Assembly: GCA_046329585.1 (NCBI GenBank)
Contig: JAXLUI010000001.1
Location: 2,480,001 to 2,544,000 of the forward strand
Source: DLKC01 sp002478885
GTDB taxonomy: Bacteria > Bacteroidota > Bacteroidia > Chitinophagales > Chitinophagaceae
Direction: 5' to 3'
Length of the DNA: 64,000 nucleotides
Positions 8,216 to 15,594 of this stretch are shown piece after piece. The first letter of the stretch is position 1; each line of letters begins with the position of its first letter. Both the position numbers and the translations under genes were made by a program. Below the pieces are notes generated by a model. It ran no database searches and was not told the DNA's origin. It was given only the letters and a program-made list of their open reading frames with translations.

Positions 8216-9577
8216 TTAATGATGGTGGTGGTGCAGTTTGGAAGCGAAAGCCTCAGCCGAGATGCTTTCTTCGATTGCCTGTACCTGCTGCTCCAATTCT
8301 GCAAACAATTTGCTTGTTTGAATTTTCATGTAAGTTTCCTCAACGAACTTCTGGTCTTTCATCATCCGGTTTGCATATTCGTCAAGCCATGGAGCCTCAT
8401 CAAGATTTTGCATACCCATGTAACCGGCGATCTGCTGAAACGCGAAATTTTTTATTTCCTGGGGATCGACGGTAATTTTATGTTCATTGATAAGTTTTGT
8501 ACTGATCAGAGACCACTTTAGCTGATTAGCAAACGTAGGGTATTCTTTTTCAGCCTCTTCTTCAGATTTTGGCTTATCAGTTCCGTCTTTCAACCACCTT
8601 TTCAAAAAGCCCTCCGGAAAATCCATCGTTGTATGGTCGGTAAGGTGATGGTAAATCTGGTCCTGAACCTGGCTGCTGCTTTGCTGAGCGTAGTAATTTT
8701 CAATTTCCACCTTAACCGCATTACGAAATTCTTCTTCTGTCTTTATGCTGCGGCCGGGATAAGCTGCCTCAAAAAAGGTCTCGTCCATGTTTGCCTTTTC
8801 AACAAATCCAACCTTCGTAATGGTCAGTTTGAAATATTTTTCGGCATCAGCTGCATTTGCCTTGTCGAGGCCAAGATCGCTTAACACCCATTCCAGTTCC
8901 TTTTCTGCGAAAGCATTCTTTAATTGTACTACAAGAGTATCGTCTTTTTTCTTACCGGTAAGGGATTCGGCCACAGTTGGGGTAAAATATTTTACAAGCA
9001 GGGAATTATCTTTACTTATGCCGCCTTCCAGCTCATTTCCGTCTGCATCTGCCTCTGTGAAATGAAGATTCAATACATTATCGCCACCAGATACTATTTC
9101 AGGTTCCGTCATATTGCCGAACCTTGTTTGCAAACGGTCTACTTCTTCATTGATCATTTCCGGAGTTACCTGTACAACGTAGCGGATAACCTTTATGTCG
9201 GGAATATTGAGACTAAAATCAGGTTTAAGGCCAATCTCGAATGCGAACGCGTAGTCACTTGGGTTATTCATATCCAGCATCCTGGAGTCGTTCTCAAGCG
9301 GCAGTGGCTGGGCGAAAATGTCAAGGTGTTCCTTAACCATAAAATCGTTCAGTTCTTTTTCTACCATGCGCAGAATTTCATCCGCGAACACACCCTGGCC
9401 ATACATTTTCCTGATAAGGCCTGCCGGCACCATGCCTTTACGGAAGCCTGCAAGATTAGCGCTCTTTGCATGTTTTTTTAAACTAGCCTCAAACGAGGGC
9501 AGGTAATCTTCTTTCGCCACTTTTACGACCAACTTGTCAGTAAGCTGGCCAATGTTTTCTCTGGTAACTGTTGCCAT
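8216..9577 (-). CDS. tig: Trigger factor (ribosome-bound chaperone)
   Basis: 453 residues. The ribosome-binding domain has the signature GFRKG at 44–48 followed by MVPAGLI. The central FKBP-like domain is poorly conserved ('EGGISKDNSLLVKYFTPTV'), as is usual in Bacteroidota, and the long helical C-terminal chaperone domain follows. The protein ends in Lys-Leu-His5, codons CAC/CAT directly before TAA, which resembles an affinity tag but lies in ordinary genomic context. It precedes the clpP–clpP–clpX block, the common tig–clpP–clpX order, but a strong terminator separates them. An inverted repeat at 9601–9634 lies in its leader, between it and tRNA-Leu. Confidence 0.93.
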   Translation of the reverse strand: MATVTRENIGQLTDKLVVKVAKEDYLPSFEASLKKHAKSANLAGFRKGMVPAGLIRKMYGQGVFADEILRMVEKELNDFMVKEHLDIFAQPLPLENDSRMLDMNNPSDYAFAFEIGLKPDFSLNIPDIKVIRYVVQVTPEMINEEVDRLQTRFGNMTEPEIVSGGDNVLNLHFTEADADGNELEGGISKDNSLLVKYFTPTVAESLTGKKKDDTLVVQLKNAFAEKELEWVLSDLGLDKANAADAEKYFKLTITKVGFVEKANMDETFFEAAYPGRSIKTEEEFRNAVKVEIENYYAQQSSSQVQDQIYHHLTDHTTMDFPEGFLKRWLKDGTDKPKSEEEAEKEYPTFANQLKWSLISTKLINEHKITVDPQEIKNFAFQQIAGYMGMQNLDEAPWLDEYANRMMKDQKFVEETYMKIQTSKLFAELEQQVQAIEESISAEAFASKLHHHHH

Positions 9578-9600
9578 AATATTTTGTTTGTATAAGGTTC

Positions 9601-9634
9601 AGGGCTTTCGTCAAACCAGTTTGCCGAAAGCCCT
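9601..9634 (-). promoter_or_regulatory. Hairpin between tRNA-Leu and tig
   Basis: Perfect 10-bp inverted repeat AGGGCTTTCG (9601–9610) and CGAAAGCCCT (9625–9634), 14-nt loop, no T run. It lies 12 nt past the tRNA 3' end. It could be a processing or termination signal for the tRNA, or a structured leader of tig. Confidence 0.55.
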
Positions 9635-9646
9635 AAACCAACAGTG

Positions 9647-9729
9647 TGCGGATGGAGGGGGTCGAACCCACACGCCTCGCGGCGCCAGATCCTAAGTCTG
9701 GTGCGTCTGCCAATTTCGCCACATCCGCA
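9647..9729 (-). tRNA. tRNA-Leu (anticodon UAG)
   Basis: An 83-nt tRNA on the minus strand. The acceptor stem TGCGGAT pairs with ATCCGCA; the D-arm region is GGCGAAATTGGCAGACGC; the anticodon stem CCAGA/TCTGG carries loop CTTAGGA with anticodon TAG; a class II variable arm (GCCGCGAGGCGT) and the T arm GTGGGTTCGACCCCC follow. The 3' CCA is not encoded. It is preceded by a near-consensus promoter at 9805–9835. Confidence 0.95.
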
Positions 9730-9804
9730 GTAAAAGAACATTCCGACTGGATATTGCCTTCCATTTACCCCGATTGTTCCGCCGGGCTTTTCTAATCGGG
9801 GGCG

Positions 9805-9835
9805 CAAAAATAGTGAAATTAGGAAAACGGGCAAA
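9805..9835 (-). promoter_or_regulatory. Near-consensus Bacteroidota promoter for tRNA-Leu
   Basis: The minus strand reads TTTG (9835–9832), exactly 19 bp, then TATTTTTG (9812–9805): a full match to TTTG-N19-TAnnTTTG. The expected start near 9800 leaves a leader of about 70 nt before the tRNA. Confidence 0.8.
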
Positions 9836-9889
9836 AGCAGTTTTTTGCTAATTACAAGCGTGCCTCGATTAGCCACGGGAAACCGGCTT

Positions 9890-11404
9890 TTAAAAATACT
9901 TCCCGATGTATTTGCCTGCAAGAGGTAATTGCACAAACTCTTTCTTCTCTACCTTAATCACGAAAAAGACAAAAGCTGAGGTAAAGAAAACCGATAATGC
10001 CAGGTCGAAGTAAATATTATCAATTAATGAAACAATACCCATTTCAATAAAATACAGGATAATCACTATGCCGATGTAAGCAAGCAGTTTTTTCCAGGCA
10101 TAGGGCACGGGAAACACTTTTTGACCCCAGAAATAGCTGATGGCCATCATAGATGCATAGCAGGCAAAGGTTGCCCATGCGCTTGCCATATAGCTAAAAC
10201 GCGGAATAAAGAGGAAATTGATTAAAAAAGTAATGCCTGCCCCTATTAAAGTAATGGTAGCTCCTGCCATTGTTCTTTTGCTGAGTTTATACCAAATGCT
10301 GAGGTTATAATAAATGCCCAAGCTCATATTGGCGAGCACTAAGATTGGTACCACAGCCAGTCCCTCCCAATAAGATTTATCAATGAAATAGCGCCAGACC
10401 GGAATAAAAAGATTTATAACGAGGAATGTTATACAAAGCGTTATCACAAAAAATTTCATCACCCTTGCATAGGTGCGGGGCGCATTTTCTCCTTCGGCCT
10501 GCTTAAAGAAAAATGGTTCGGCACCAAGCCTGAACGCCTGGATAAATAAGGTGATGAGTATAGACAATTTATAACAGGCGTTATAAACGCCAACCTCCGC
10601 TTCTTTATGACTTACGGTTCCGGGCAGCCACCAGCGCAGCATTAACCTGTCGAATGTTTCGTTGATCATACCCCCCATTCCCGCAATGACAAGCGGCAGA
10701 GAATAGATCATCATTTCTTTCCAAAGCCCCACATTAAAGTTCATCTTTATGCCTTTCATTTCCTTTGATAACAGCAACAACGTGAAAATATTCTGGATAA
10801 GGTTGGCGAGCATAACATAAACCACCGGGTTCGTTTCTTTACTGTAAATCAATACTAAGAAACTGTTGCTGTTTTCTTTCACATGATTTGGGCACCACGC
10901 AACATAAAACCACGTAACCACTATGTTGAACAATATGCCCGCAATTTTGATGAATGCATATTTCCTTGGCCGACCTTCCTGGCGAAGCCTGGCAAAAGGG
11001 ATAATGGTAAGGGCATCTATTGCAATAATGAAAATGCTTATTTGTATGATCCCTGGAAAATCAGACAGGCCGATTGCGCTGCCGAATGCAGACTGGTATA
11101 TCCAAAGAAGCGAGGTAAAAATTATGGTTGAAAACAGCAACGATAACGATGCAGTGCTGTAAATATCTTTTTTGTATTCTTCCCTCGATGCAAATCGAAA
11201 ATAAGCTGTTTCAAATCCATAGGTGAAAATTACATTTAGAATTGGAATGGCTGAATATACCAAACCAATCTTGCCATAGTCTTCTTTGTGGGCAAGGTTA
11301 TAGGTTAGTAACGGTGTGAGCAGGTAATTTATGAACCGCGCCGCAATCGAACTTACGCCATACCACACTGTTTGCCCCGCCAGTTTTTTGATGCTGCTGC
11401 TCAA
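9890..11404 (-). CDS. Oligosaccharide/polysaccharide flippase family protein
   Basis: A 504-residue protein with about 14 hydrophobic helices and the MOP-superfamily (Wzx/MurJ-like) start 'IKKLAGQTVWYGVSSIAARFINYLL', followed by 'NLAHKEDYGKIGLVYS' and 'YGFETAYFRFAS'. Such proteins flip lipid-linked sugars across the inner membrane. The substrate cannot be read from sequence, and no glycosyltransferase genes are nearby, so assignment to O-antigen, capsule or peptidoglycan lipid is open. It has its own promoter-like box 17 nt upstream of the start (11421–11428). Confidence 0.88.
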   Translation of the reverse strand: MSSSIKKLAGQTVWYGVSSIAARFINYLLTPLLTYNLAHKEDYGKIGLVYSAIPILNVIFTYGFETAYFRFASREEYKKDIYSTASLSLLFSTIIFTSLLWIYQSAFGSAIGLSDFPGIIQISIFIIAIDALTIIPFARLRQEGRPRKYAFIKIAGILFNIVVTWFYVAWCPNHVKENSNSFLVLIYSKETNPVVYVMLANLIQNIFTLLLLSKEMKGIKMNFNVGLWKEMMIYSLPLVIAGMGGMINETFDRLMLRWWLPGTVSHKEAEVGVYNACYKLSILITLFIQAFRLGAEPFFFKQAEGENAPRTYARVMKFFVITLCITFLVINLFIPVWRYFIDKSYWEGLAVVPILVLANMSLGIYYNLSIWYKLSKRTMAGATITLIGAGITFLINFLFIPRFSYMASAWATFACYASMMAISYFWGQKVFPVPYAWKKLLAYIGIVIILYFIEMGIVSLIDNIYFDLALSVFFTSAFVFFVIKVEKKEFVQLPLAGKYIGKYF

Positions 11405-11420
11405 TAGAAAAATGTTTCGG

Positions 11421-11428
11421 CAAAAATA
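11421..11428 (-). promoter_or_regulatory. Bacteroidota -7 promoter element for the flippase gene
   Basis: The minus strand reads TATTTTTG; a TTG lies 22 bp upstream (11451–11453), slightly wider than ideal. The predicted leader is only about 12 nt. Confidence 0.5.
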
Positions 11429-11502
11429 ACGGGAAGAATGAAGCGGTTCACAATGCTTTTGAATTTCCTGTTAAGCTTTAGCAAAAAAACATTGCTGATA
11501 CA

Positions 11503-11569
11503 GGGTGCGAACGCTGAAGAGTGCGACGCAACAGGCGCCGCCACGGGTACAAAAGCCGGCAACAAAAAA
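11503..11569 (+). repeat. Dispersed intergenic repeat, single long arm
   Basis: GAACGCTGAA then GAGTGCGACGCAAC (core 11519–11532, class B), tail AGGCGCCGCCACGGG and CAAAAGCCGGCAACAAAAAA. It lies between the divergent flippase and a secreted-protein gene. Confidence 0.85.
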
Positions 11570-11667
11570 ATAATCATGCCAGACAGGCCTTGCTGTGGAA
11601 AACATAAGCAGTTGAAATTTTTCTGCAATGGCCGATTATTCTATCTTTTGCGAACAAACATTTTTCC

Positions 11668-12282
11668 ATGAAAAAAATCTACCTCTTACTCGCTGTCTCG
11701 TTCTTTGCTCACCGGTCATTTTCGCAGGTAAGCGACAGTCGTGTTATGATCGACACGAACTACCGCTCTGCCATTTATTTTGAGACCGACATGAGCGAAA
11801 GTGACACCAAATCTGCAATTGAGCGTTATTTCGACAGCCTGAACATTGAAAAGGAAAAAGGCAAAGGTTTTATTATAAAAAAATCAATGGGTTATATGCT
11901 TTTCAAAAGAGCAAAAGTTGATTATATAAATGACAATATCGATTGCTATTTTGTAGTGAACGGAAGAAAAATAAAAACCGGTGACGCTGCCGGCGTTTAC
12001 GTTGCGGTTAGCAAAAACGGCGTTTTCTTTTCGCCTGAAAGTGATAAGCAGGAATGGGGGCGTATAAAAGAATATGCAGCTTACCTGCAACAGAATTATT
12101 TTCAGCAGTACAGCATTTCCAATAAACTTACAGATGTTCAAAAGGAAATGGATAAGAAAAACAAAAAGCTAGCCGACATAAATAAACAGAAACTCGACCT
12201 GGAAACCGGCATCAGCAAGGATTCTGCGCTGATATCAACATTGCAGATCCAGCTGCTCGACTTAAAATCGAAAAAGAATTAA
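11668..12282 (+). CDS. Secreted hypothetical protein with C-terminal coiled coil
   Basis: 204 residues. Residues 1–20 (MKKIYLLLAVSFFAHRSFSQ) form a signal peptide. The middle part is a mixed alpha/beta domain of about 115 residues ('YFDSLNIEKEKGKGFIIKKS', 'DCYFVVNGRKIKTGDAAGVY') that I do not recognise. The last 50 residues are rich in Lys/Glu/Asp/Leu heptads and should form a coiled coil. It converges with arfB; a hairpin overlapping the arfB 3' end (GGCCGCA 12312–12318 with TGCGGCC 12325–12331, then TTCTTTT) may terminate it. Function is unknown. Confidence 0.65.
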   Translation: MKKIYLLLAVSFFAHRSFSQVSDSRVMIDTNYRSAIYFETDMSESDTKSAIERYFDSLNIEKEKGKGFIIKKSMGYMLFKRAKVDYINDNIDCYFVVNGRKIKTGDAAGVYVAVSKNGVFFSPESDKQEWGRIKEYAAYLQQNYFQQYSISNKLTDVQKEMDKKNKKLADINKQKLDLETGISKDSALISTLQIQLLDLKSKKN

Positions 12283-12298
12283 CAACAAGCAATTTTAA

Positions 12299-12700
12299 CT
12301 AAAAATCACCCGGCCGCATCTTTTTGCGGCCTTCTTTTATACCCGATTTTTGTTTCTTCCCTTCAATTCTTTTTTCTATTACTGCCTTAGGAATTTTCGA
12401 AGGTTTTCTTTTTTTCGGTTGCTTTAATGCAGCTTCAACAAGGGCATTCATTTTTTTGATTACCTGCTCCTTATTACCAAGTTGCGTGCGGTGGCTTTGC
12501 GATTTTACCAGCAATAGACCTTCAGCGGTTATTCTTGTTTTCAGTTTTTTAAACAGTAATTGCATTTGGTCGCCGGTAACAAGTTTCGAGTCAGCAATTT
12601 TCCAACGAGCTTCCACCATGGTCTCTACCTTGTTTACATTTTGTCCGCCCTTGCCGCCGCTTCGGGCTGTTTGAAAAACAATCTCTGCTGAAACATCCAT
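12299..12700 (-). CDS. arfB: Alternative ribosome-rescue factor ArfB (peptidyl-tRNA hydrolase)
   Basis: I start at ATG 12700 (133 residues); an ATG 15 nt further upstream is also in frame. Near the N-terminus is the release-factor catalytic motif SGGKGGQNVNK (GGQ at 18–20), and the C-terminus is a Lys/Arg-rich tail (KKRKPSKIPKAVIEKRIEGKK) that enters the mRNA channel of stalled ribosomes in characterised ArfB/YaeJ. The protein frees peptides from non-stop ribosomes without a stop codon. Domain 2 of true release factors is absent, and the length is typical of ArfB. It is a single gene, convergent with the coiled-coil protein. Confidence 0.93.
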   Translation of the reverse strand: MDVSAEIVFQTARSGGKGGQNVNKVETMVEARWKIADSKLVTGDQMQLLFKKLKTRITAEGLLLVKSQSHRTQLGNKEQVIKKMNALVEAALKQPKKRKPSKIPKAVIEKRIEGKKQKSGIKEGRKKMRPGDF

Positions 12701-12744
12701 ACTGCAAAATAGCATTTAGGGTTATTTTGAATATTATTTTTTTT

Positions 12745-12815
12745 ACCGGCTTCAATGCATACATTAAACTTCGTTGTGTCACTCACTGCGTCGCTTTGCC
12801 CACTGCTCAGCAGAA
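12745..12815 (-). repeat. Dispersed intergenic repeat, arm plus centre
   Basis: Core GTTGTGTCACTCAC at 12773–12786 (class A). The left tail ACCGGCTTCAATGCATACATTAAACTTC is closely similar to that of the copy at 27.8 kb; the right side has CACTGCTCAGCAGAAAA, the centre sequence shared with 14.3 and 47.2 kb. It lies in the divergent gap between arfB and dtd. Confidence 0.8.
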
Positions 12816-12866
12816 AACTTGCAGAAAAGATTTACAGCTTAACTTCACTCCGCAGAAATATTTTTT

Positions 12867-13319
12867 ATGAGAGCGGTTATTCAAAGAGTTTCGGAAGCAT
12901 CGGTTACAGTTGACAATAATATAACCGGGGCGATCGGCAACGGCTTAATGATCCTGGTTGGTATTGAAGATGCAGACAATAGTGAAGACATTCAATGGTT
13001 AAGTTCAAAGATCGTTAACCTGCGCGTTTTTAACGACGAGCATGGCGTTATGAACGTAAGCATTAAAGACAGCGGCGGAGATATTTTGCTTATAAGCCAG
13101 TTCACCTTACATGCCGCAACAAAAAAAGGCAACCGACCGTCTTACATTAAGGCAAGCAAACCCGATATTGCCATTCCGCTGTACGAGAAAATGATCAACC
13201 AACTTGAAAACGATCTTGGCAAAAAAATATATACTGGTATTTTCGGCGCCGACATGAAAGTGCGGTTACTAAACGACGGGCCGGTAACCATTTTCATCGA
13301 CACAAAAAACAAAGAGTAA
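12867..13319 (+). CDS. dtd: D-aminoacyl-tRNA deacylase
   Basis: 150 residues, full length. It has the DTD signatures MRAVIQRV at the start, SQFTLHA at 77–83 (the catalytic Ser/Thr region) and NDGPVTI near 136, which places the cross-subunit Gly-Pro in the active site. It hydrolyses D-aminoacyl-tRNAs, and Gly-tRNA(Ala), protecting translation from mischarging. The start has a Met-Arg-Ala typical of the family. The MazG-like gene follows after 26 bp, so they are likely co-transcribed as two quality-control enzymes. Confidence 0.96.
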   Translation: MRAVIQRVSEASVTVDNNITGAIGNGLMILVGIEDADNSEDIQWLSSKIVNLRVFNDEHGVMNVSIKDSGGDILLISQFTLHAATKKGNRPSYIKASKPDIAIPLYEKMINQLENDLGKKIYTGIFGADMKVRLLNDGPVTIFIDTKNKE

Positions 13320-13345
13320 ACCATTTAACTAAATAATTTGCTTTT

Positions 13346-13678
13346 ATGGATATAACCATCAGCGATGCGCAGCAACAGGTTGATGACTGGATAAAAACGG
13401 TGGGGGTGCGCTATTTTTCCGAGCTCACCAATCTTGGTATTTTAATGGAAGAAGTGGGCGAACTATCCAGGTTAATGGTGCGTACATACGGTGAACAGTC
13501 ATTCAAAGAAAGTGATAAAGGCAAAAATATTTCCGATGAAATGGCCGATGTGTTGTGGGTGCTTCTCTGCCTGGCCAATCAAACAGGTGTTAACCTTGGT
13601 GAGGCATTGATAAAAAATTTTGAGAAGAAAAATATCCGCGACGCTAAAAGACATACTGATAATGAAAAACTCAGGTAA
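13346..13678 (+). CDS. MazG-like nucleotide pyrophosphohydrolase
   Basis: 110 residues, a single all-alpha NTP-PPase domain. The Mg-binding pattern is complete: EEVGE at 35–39 and EMADVL at 65–70 (ExxE ... ExxD). Such small MazG/RS21-C6-type enzymes remove pyrophosphate from non-canonical or excess (d)NTPs; the substrate cannot be told from sequence. It is 26 bp downstream of dtd. Confidence 0.88.
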   Translation: MDITISDAQQQVDDWIKTVGVRYFSELTNLGILMEEVGELSRLMVRTYGEQSFKESDKGKNISDEMADVLWVLLCLANQTGVNLGEALIKNFEKKNIRDAKRHTDNEKLR

Positions 13679-13699
13679 TATTTTGCCCGGTTGATGACA

Positions 13700-13775
13700 A
13701 AGCGCTAAAGAGTGCGACGCAAGAAAAGCTTAATACTTATTCAATGCCGGGCTCCTGATATTTGTGTTTTACAAA
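13700..13775 (+). repeat. Dispersed intergenic repeat, single arm
   Basis: GCGCTAAAGAGTGCGACGCAAG with core 13710–13723 (class B), then a diverged tail with ATGCCGGGCTCC. It lies in the 140-bp gap before the asparaginase-like gene. Confidence 0.75.
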
Positions 13776-13818
13776 GGCTGGCATGGTTTGCTTAATTTCA
13801 CGCCATTAAATTTTTTCT

Positions 13819-14307
13819 ATGGCCATTCGCATATTCATAACCGGCGGCACTTTCGACAAAGAATATAACGAAATAACCGGTCAGCTTTTTTTTAAAGACA
13901 CGCACATATCAGACCTGCTGAAACTCGGCCGGTGCCGCATGCCTGTTGAGATTCGCACCCTTATGATGATCGACAGTCTTGAAATGACAGAAACCGACCG
14001 CGAACTTATTGCCAGCCATTGCATGCAGGCGAAAGAAGACAAAATAATTATTACACATGGAACCGATACAATGGCCGATACGGCAAAAGTGCTGGCGTCA
14101 AAAGTGAAAAACAAAACCATTGTTTTAACCGGCGCCATGATACCCTACATGTTCGGCAGTTCCGACGGCCTCTTTAACATGGGCAGTGCCATGGCCTTTG
14201 TACAAAGCCTTCCGCACGGCGTTTATGTTGCCATGAACGGTCGTTATTTCGATTGGGACAACGTGCGCAAGAACAGGCAAACCGGGGGCTTTGAGGAAAT
14301 AAAATAA
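13819..14307 (+). CDS. Half-size asparaginase-domain protein
   Basis: 162 residues matching only the N-terminal domain of L-asparaginases (normally about 330). The catalytic residues of that domain are present: Thr11 in TGGTFDKE, and the second Thr/Asp/His set in ITHGTDTM (80–84), followed by TIVLTGAMIP. The C-terminal domain, which helps complete the active site and the dimer, is missing, and no second gene encodes it. The gene ends cleanly (GGFEEIK), so it looks like a natural single-domain member rather than a recent truncation. Amidase activity is possible but uncertain. Confidence 0.82.
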   Translation: MAIRIFITGGTFDKEYNEITGQLFFKDTHISDLLKLGRCRMPVEIRTLMMIDSLEMTETDRELIASHCMQAKEDKIIITHGTDTMADTAKVLASKVKNKTIVLTGAMIPYMFGSSDGLFNMGSAMAFVQSLPHGVYVAMNGRYFDWDNVRKNRQTGGFEEIK

Positions 14308-14310
14308 TTT

Positions 14311-14395
14311 TTGTTTGCCGGCAGCAAAGCTTTGCCCGGCTTTGGTTGTGTCACTCACTTGTGCGTTCGCAACCTTACTCAGCAAATCAAAACAA
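14311..14395 (-). repeat. Dispersed intergenic repeat, arm plus centre
   Basis: Core GTTGTGTCACTCAC at 14345–14358 (class A), right side TTGTGCGTTCGCAACC and ACTCAGCAAA. The left tail contains a strong hairpin (GCCGGCAGCAAAG with CTTTGCCCGGC, 14317–14340) that could also terminate the asparaginase-like gene. Confidence 0.8.
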
Positions 14396-14423
14396 TCATA
14401 CTCCGGGGATTATTCTTCTCTTT

Positions 14424-14431
14424 TATATTTG
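14424..14431 (+). promoter_or_regulatory. Bacteroidota -7 promoter element at recR
   Basis: TATATTTG, a perfect TAnnTTTG, ends 4 nt before the recR ATG at 14436. The implied transcription start coincides with the start codon, so the mRNA would be nearly leaderless. The -33 site is not evident. Confidence 0.5.
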
Positions 14432-14435
14432 CGGT

Positions 14436-15053
14436 ATGCAATTACCATCGGGATTACTAGAAAATGCGGTAAATGAATTTGCCAAACTTCCGGGTATTGG
14501 TAAGAAAACTGCTTTGCGTATGGTGCTTCACCTGCTGAAACAGGATGTGGCAGACGTGGAGCATTTCAGTGAGAGCATTGCAAGTATGCGCAGGCAAATA
14601 AAATTCTGTTCGCGTTGCTTTAACGTTAGCGACAACGACACCTGTAATATTTGCGCCAATGTTATGCGCAAACAACAAACCATTTGCGTGGTAGAAACAA
14701 TAAGAGATGTGATTGCCATTGAAAGCACCCAGCAATACAATGGCGTATATCATGTACTGGGCGGCGTAATATCGCCGTTAGACGGTACCGGCCCGGAACA
14801 ACTCAACATTGCATCGTTGATTCATCGTATTGAAACGGAGGCAACGGAAGAGCTTATTTTTGCACTTAGCCCCAATATACAAGGCGATACAACGATCTAC
14901 TATATTCAAAAGAAAATTGCCCATCTGCCCTGCACGGTTACCACCATCGCAAGGGGCATAGCTTTTGGCGGTGAATTGGAATACGCAGATGAAATGACGC
15001 TTGCCCGAAGCCTTGCCAACAGGCTTCCTGTAAACCAGTATGTAAAAACCTGA
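14436..15053 (+). CDS. recR: Recombination mediator protein RecR
   Basis: 205 residues from ATG 14436; in-frame sequence continues upstream to 14346 but runs through a dispersed repeat and the promoter, so I do not use it. The helix-hairpin-helix region is FAKLPGIGKKTALRM, the zinc site is Cys58/61/70/73 (CSRC...CNIC), and the Toprim domain starts ICVVET and continues GVISPLDGTGPEQLN. RecR with RecO (and RecF) loads RecA on gapped single-stranded DNA. Confidence 0.96.
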   Translation: MQLPSGLLENAVNEFAKLPGIGKKTALRMVLHLLKQDVADVEHFSESIASMRRQIKFCSRCFNVSDNDTCNICANVMRKQQTICVVETIRDVIAIESTQQYNGVYHVLGGVISPLDGTGPEQLNIASLIHRIETEATEELIFALSPNIQGDTTIYYIQKKIAHLPCTVTTIARGIAFGGELEYADEMTLARSLANRLPVNQYVKT

Positions 15054-15163
15054 CCCGGATAACCCTTGCTTTTGCCTGTTCAGCGTTGAATTTTTCCCGT
15101 AAGGAATAAGTGAGTTTTTCTTATGGAACAACAGTAATTACTTTGTTGTGTGATTGTGACTTT

Positions 15164-15577
15164 ATGAAAAGCTCAAGAAAAAAAATATTGCTGATAACGG
15201 GGATCATTTTTCTGTCACTTGTGGTGTATGGGCTGTTTGAATACTATAAACCAACGAGAGACGTGAAACAGGAAGAAGGCATAAGAATTACCGCCGAAGC
15301 AATATTTGATTCGTTCACAGTAAATGAGAACAGGGCAAACCAGGTATACCTGAACAAAGCAATTGAGGTTTCAGGTATCGTAGCCGACATAAAGAAAAAT
15401 CAGGAGGGTAATGCCGTTGTCTACCTTAAAACATCAGACCCTATTTTCGGGGTTAATTGCACGTTCAAAGAAAACCCGGATTCAATAGTTCCGGGAAGCA
15501 ATATTACGTTCAAAGGTATTTGTACCGGCTACCTGAGCGATGTGATCATCAACCAGGGAATTATTGTGAAGAAATAA
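15164..15577 (+). CDS. Membrane-anchored OB-fold (tRNA_anti-like) protein
   Basis: 137 residues from ATG 15164 (an upstream in-frame ATG at 15110 would add 18 residues before the membrane segment). An N-terminal transmembrane helix (residues 8–24, ILLITGIIFLSLVVYGL) is followed by a periplasmic domain with 'YLNKAIEVSGIVADIKKNQEGNAVVYLKT' and 'GSNITFKGICTGYLSDVIINQGIIV', the pattern of tRNA_anti-like OB-fold proteins (Pfam family of that name). The ligand is unknown. It begins a same-strand series with the haem lipoproteins (18-bp gap), so it may belong to that operon. Confidence 0.7.
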   Translation: MKSSRKKILLITGIIFLSLVVYGLFEYYKPTRDVKQEEGIRITAEAIFDSFTVNENRANQVYLNKAIEVSGIVADIKKNQEGNAVVYLKTSDPIFGVNCTFKENPDSIVPGSNITFKGICTGYLSDVIINQGIIVKK

Positions 15578-15594
15578 AAGTGTGAAAATATCTT

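Noticed and set aside
8216..8233. His5 codons at the tig 3' end as an engineered tag
   Set aside because: Mixed CAC/CAT codons, no linker or vector sequence, normal genomic flanks and a native terminator.
14346..14435. Upstream extension of recR
   Set aside because: It runs through a repeat arm and the TATATTTG promoter box; RecR homologues begin with M-x-L/x-P-S near 14436.
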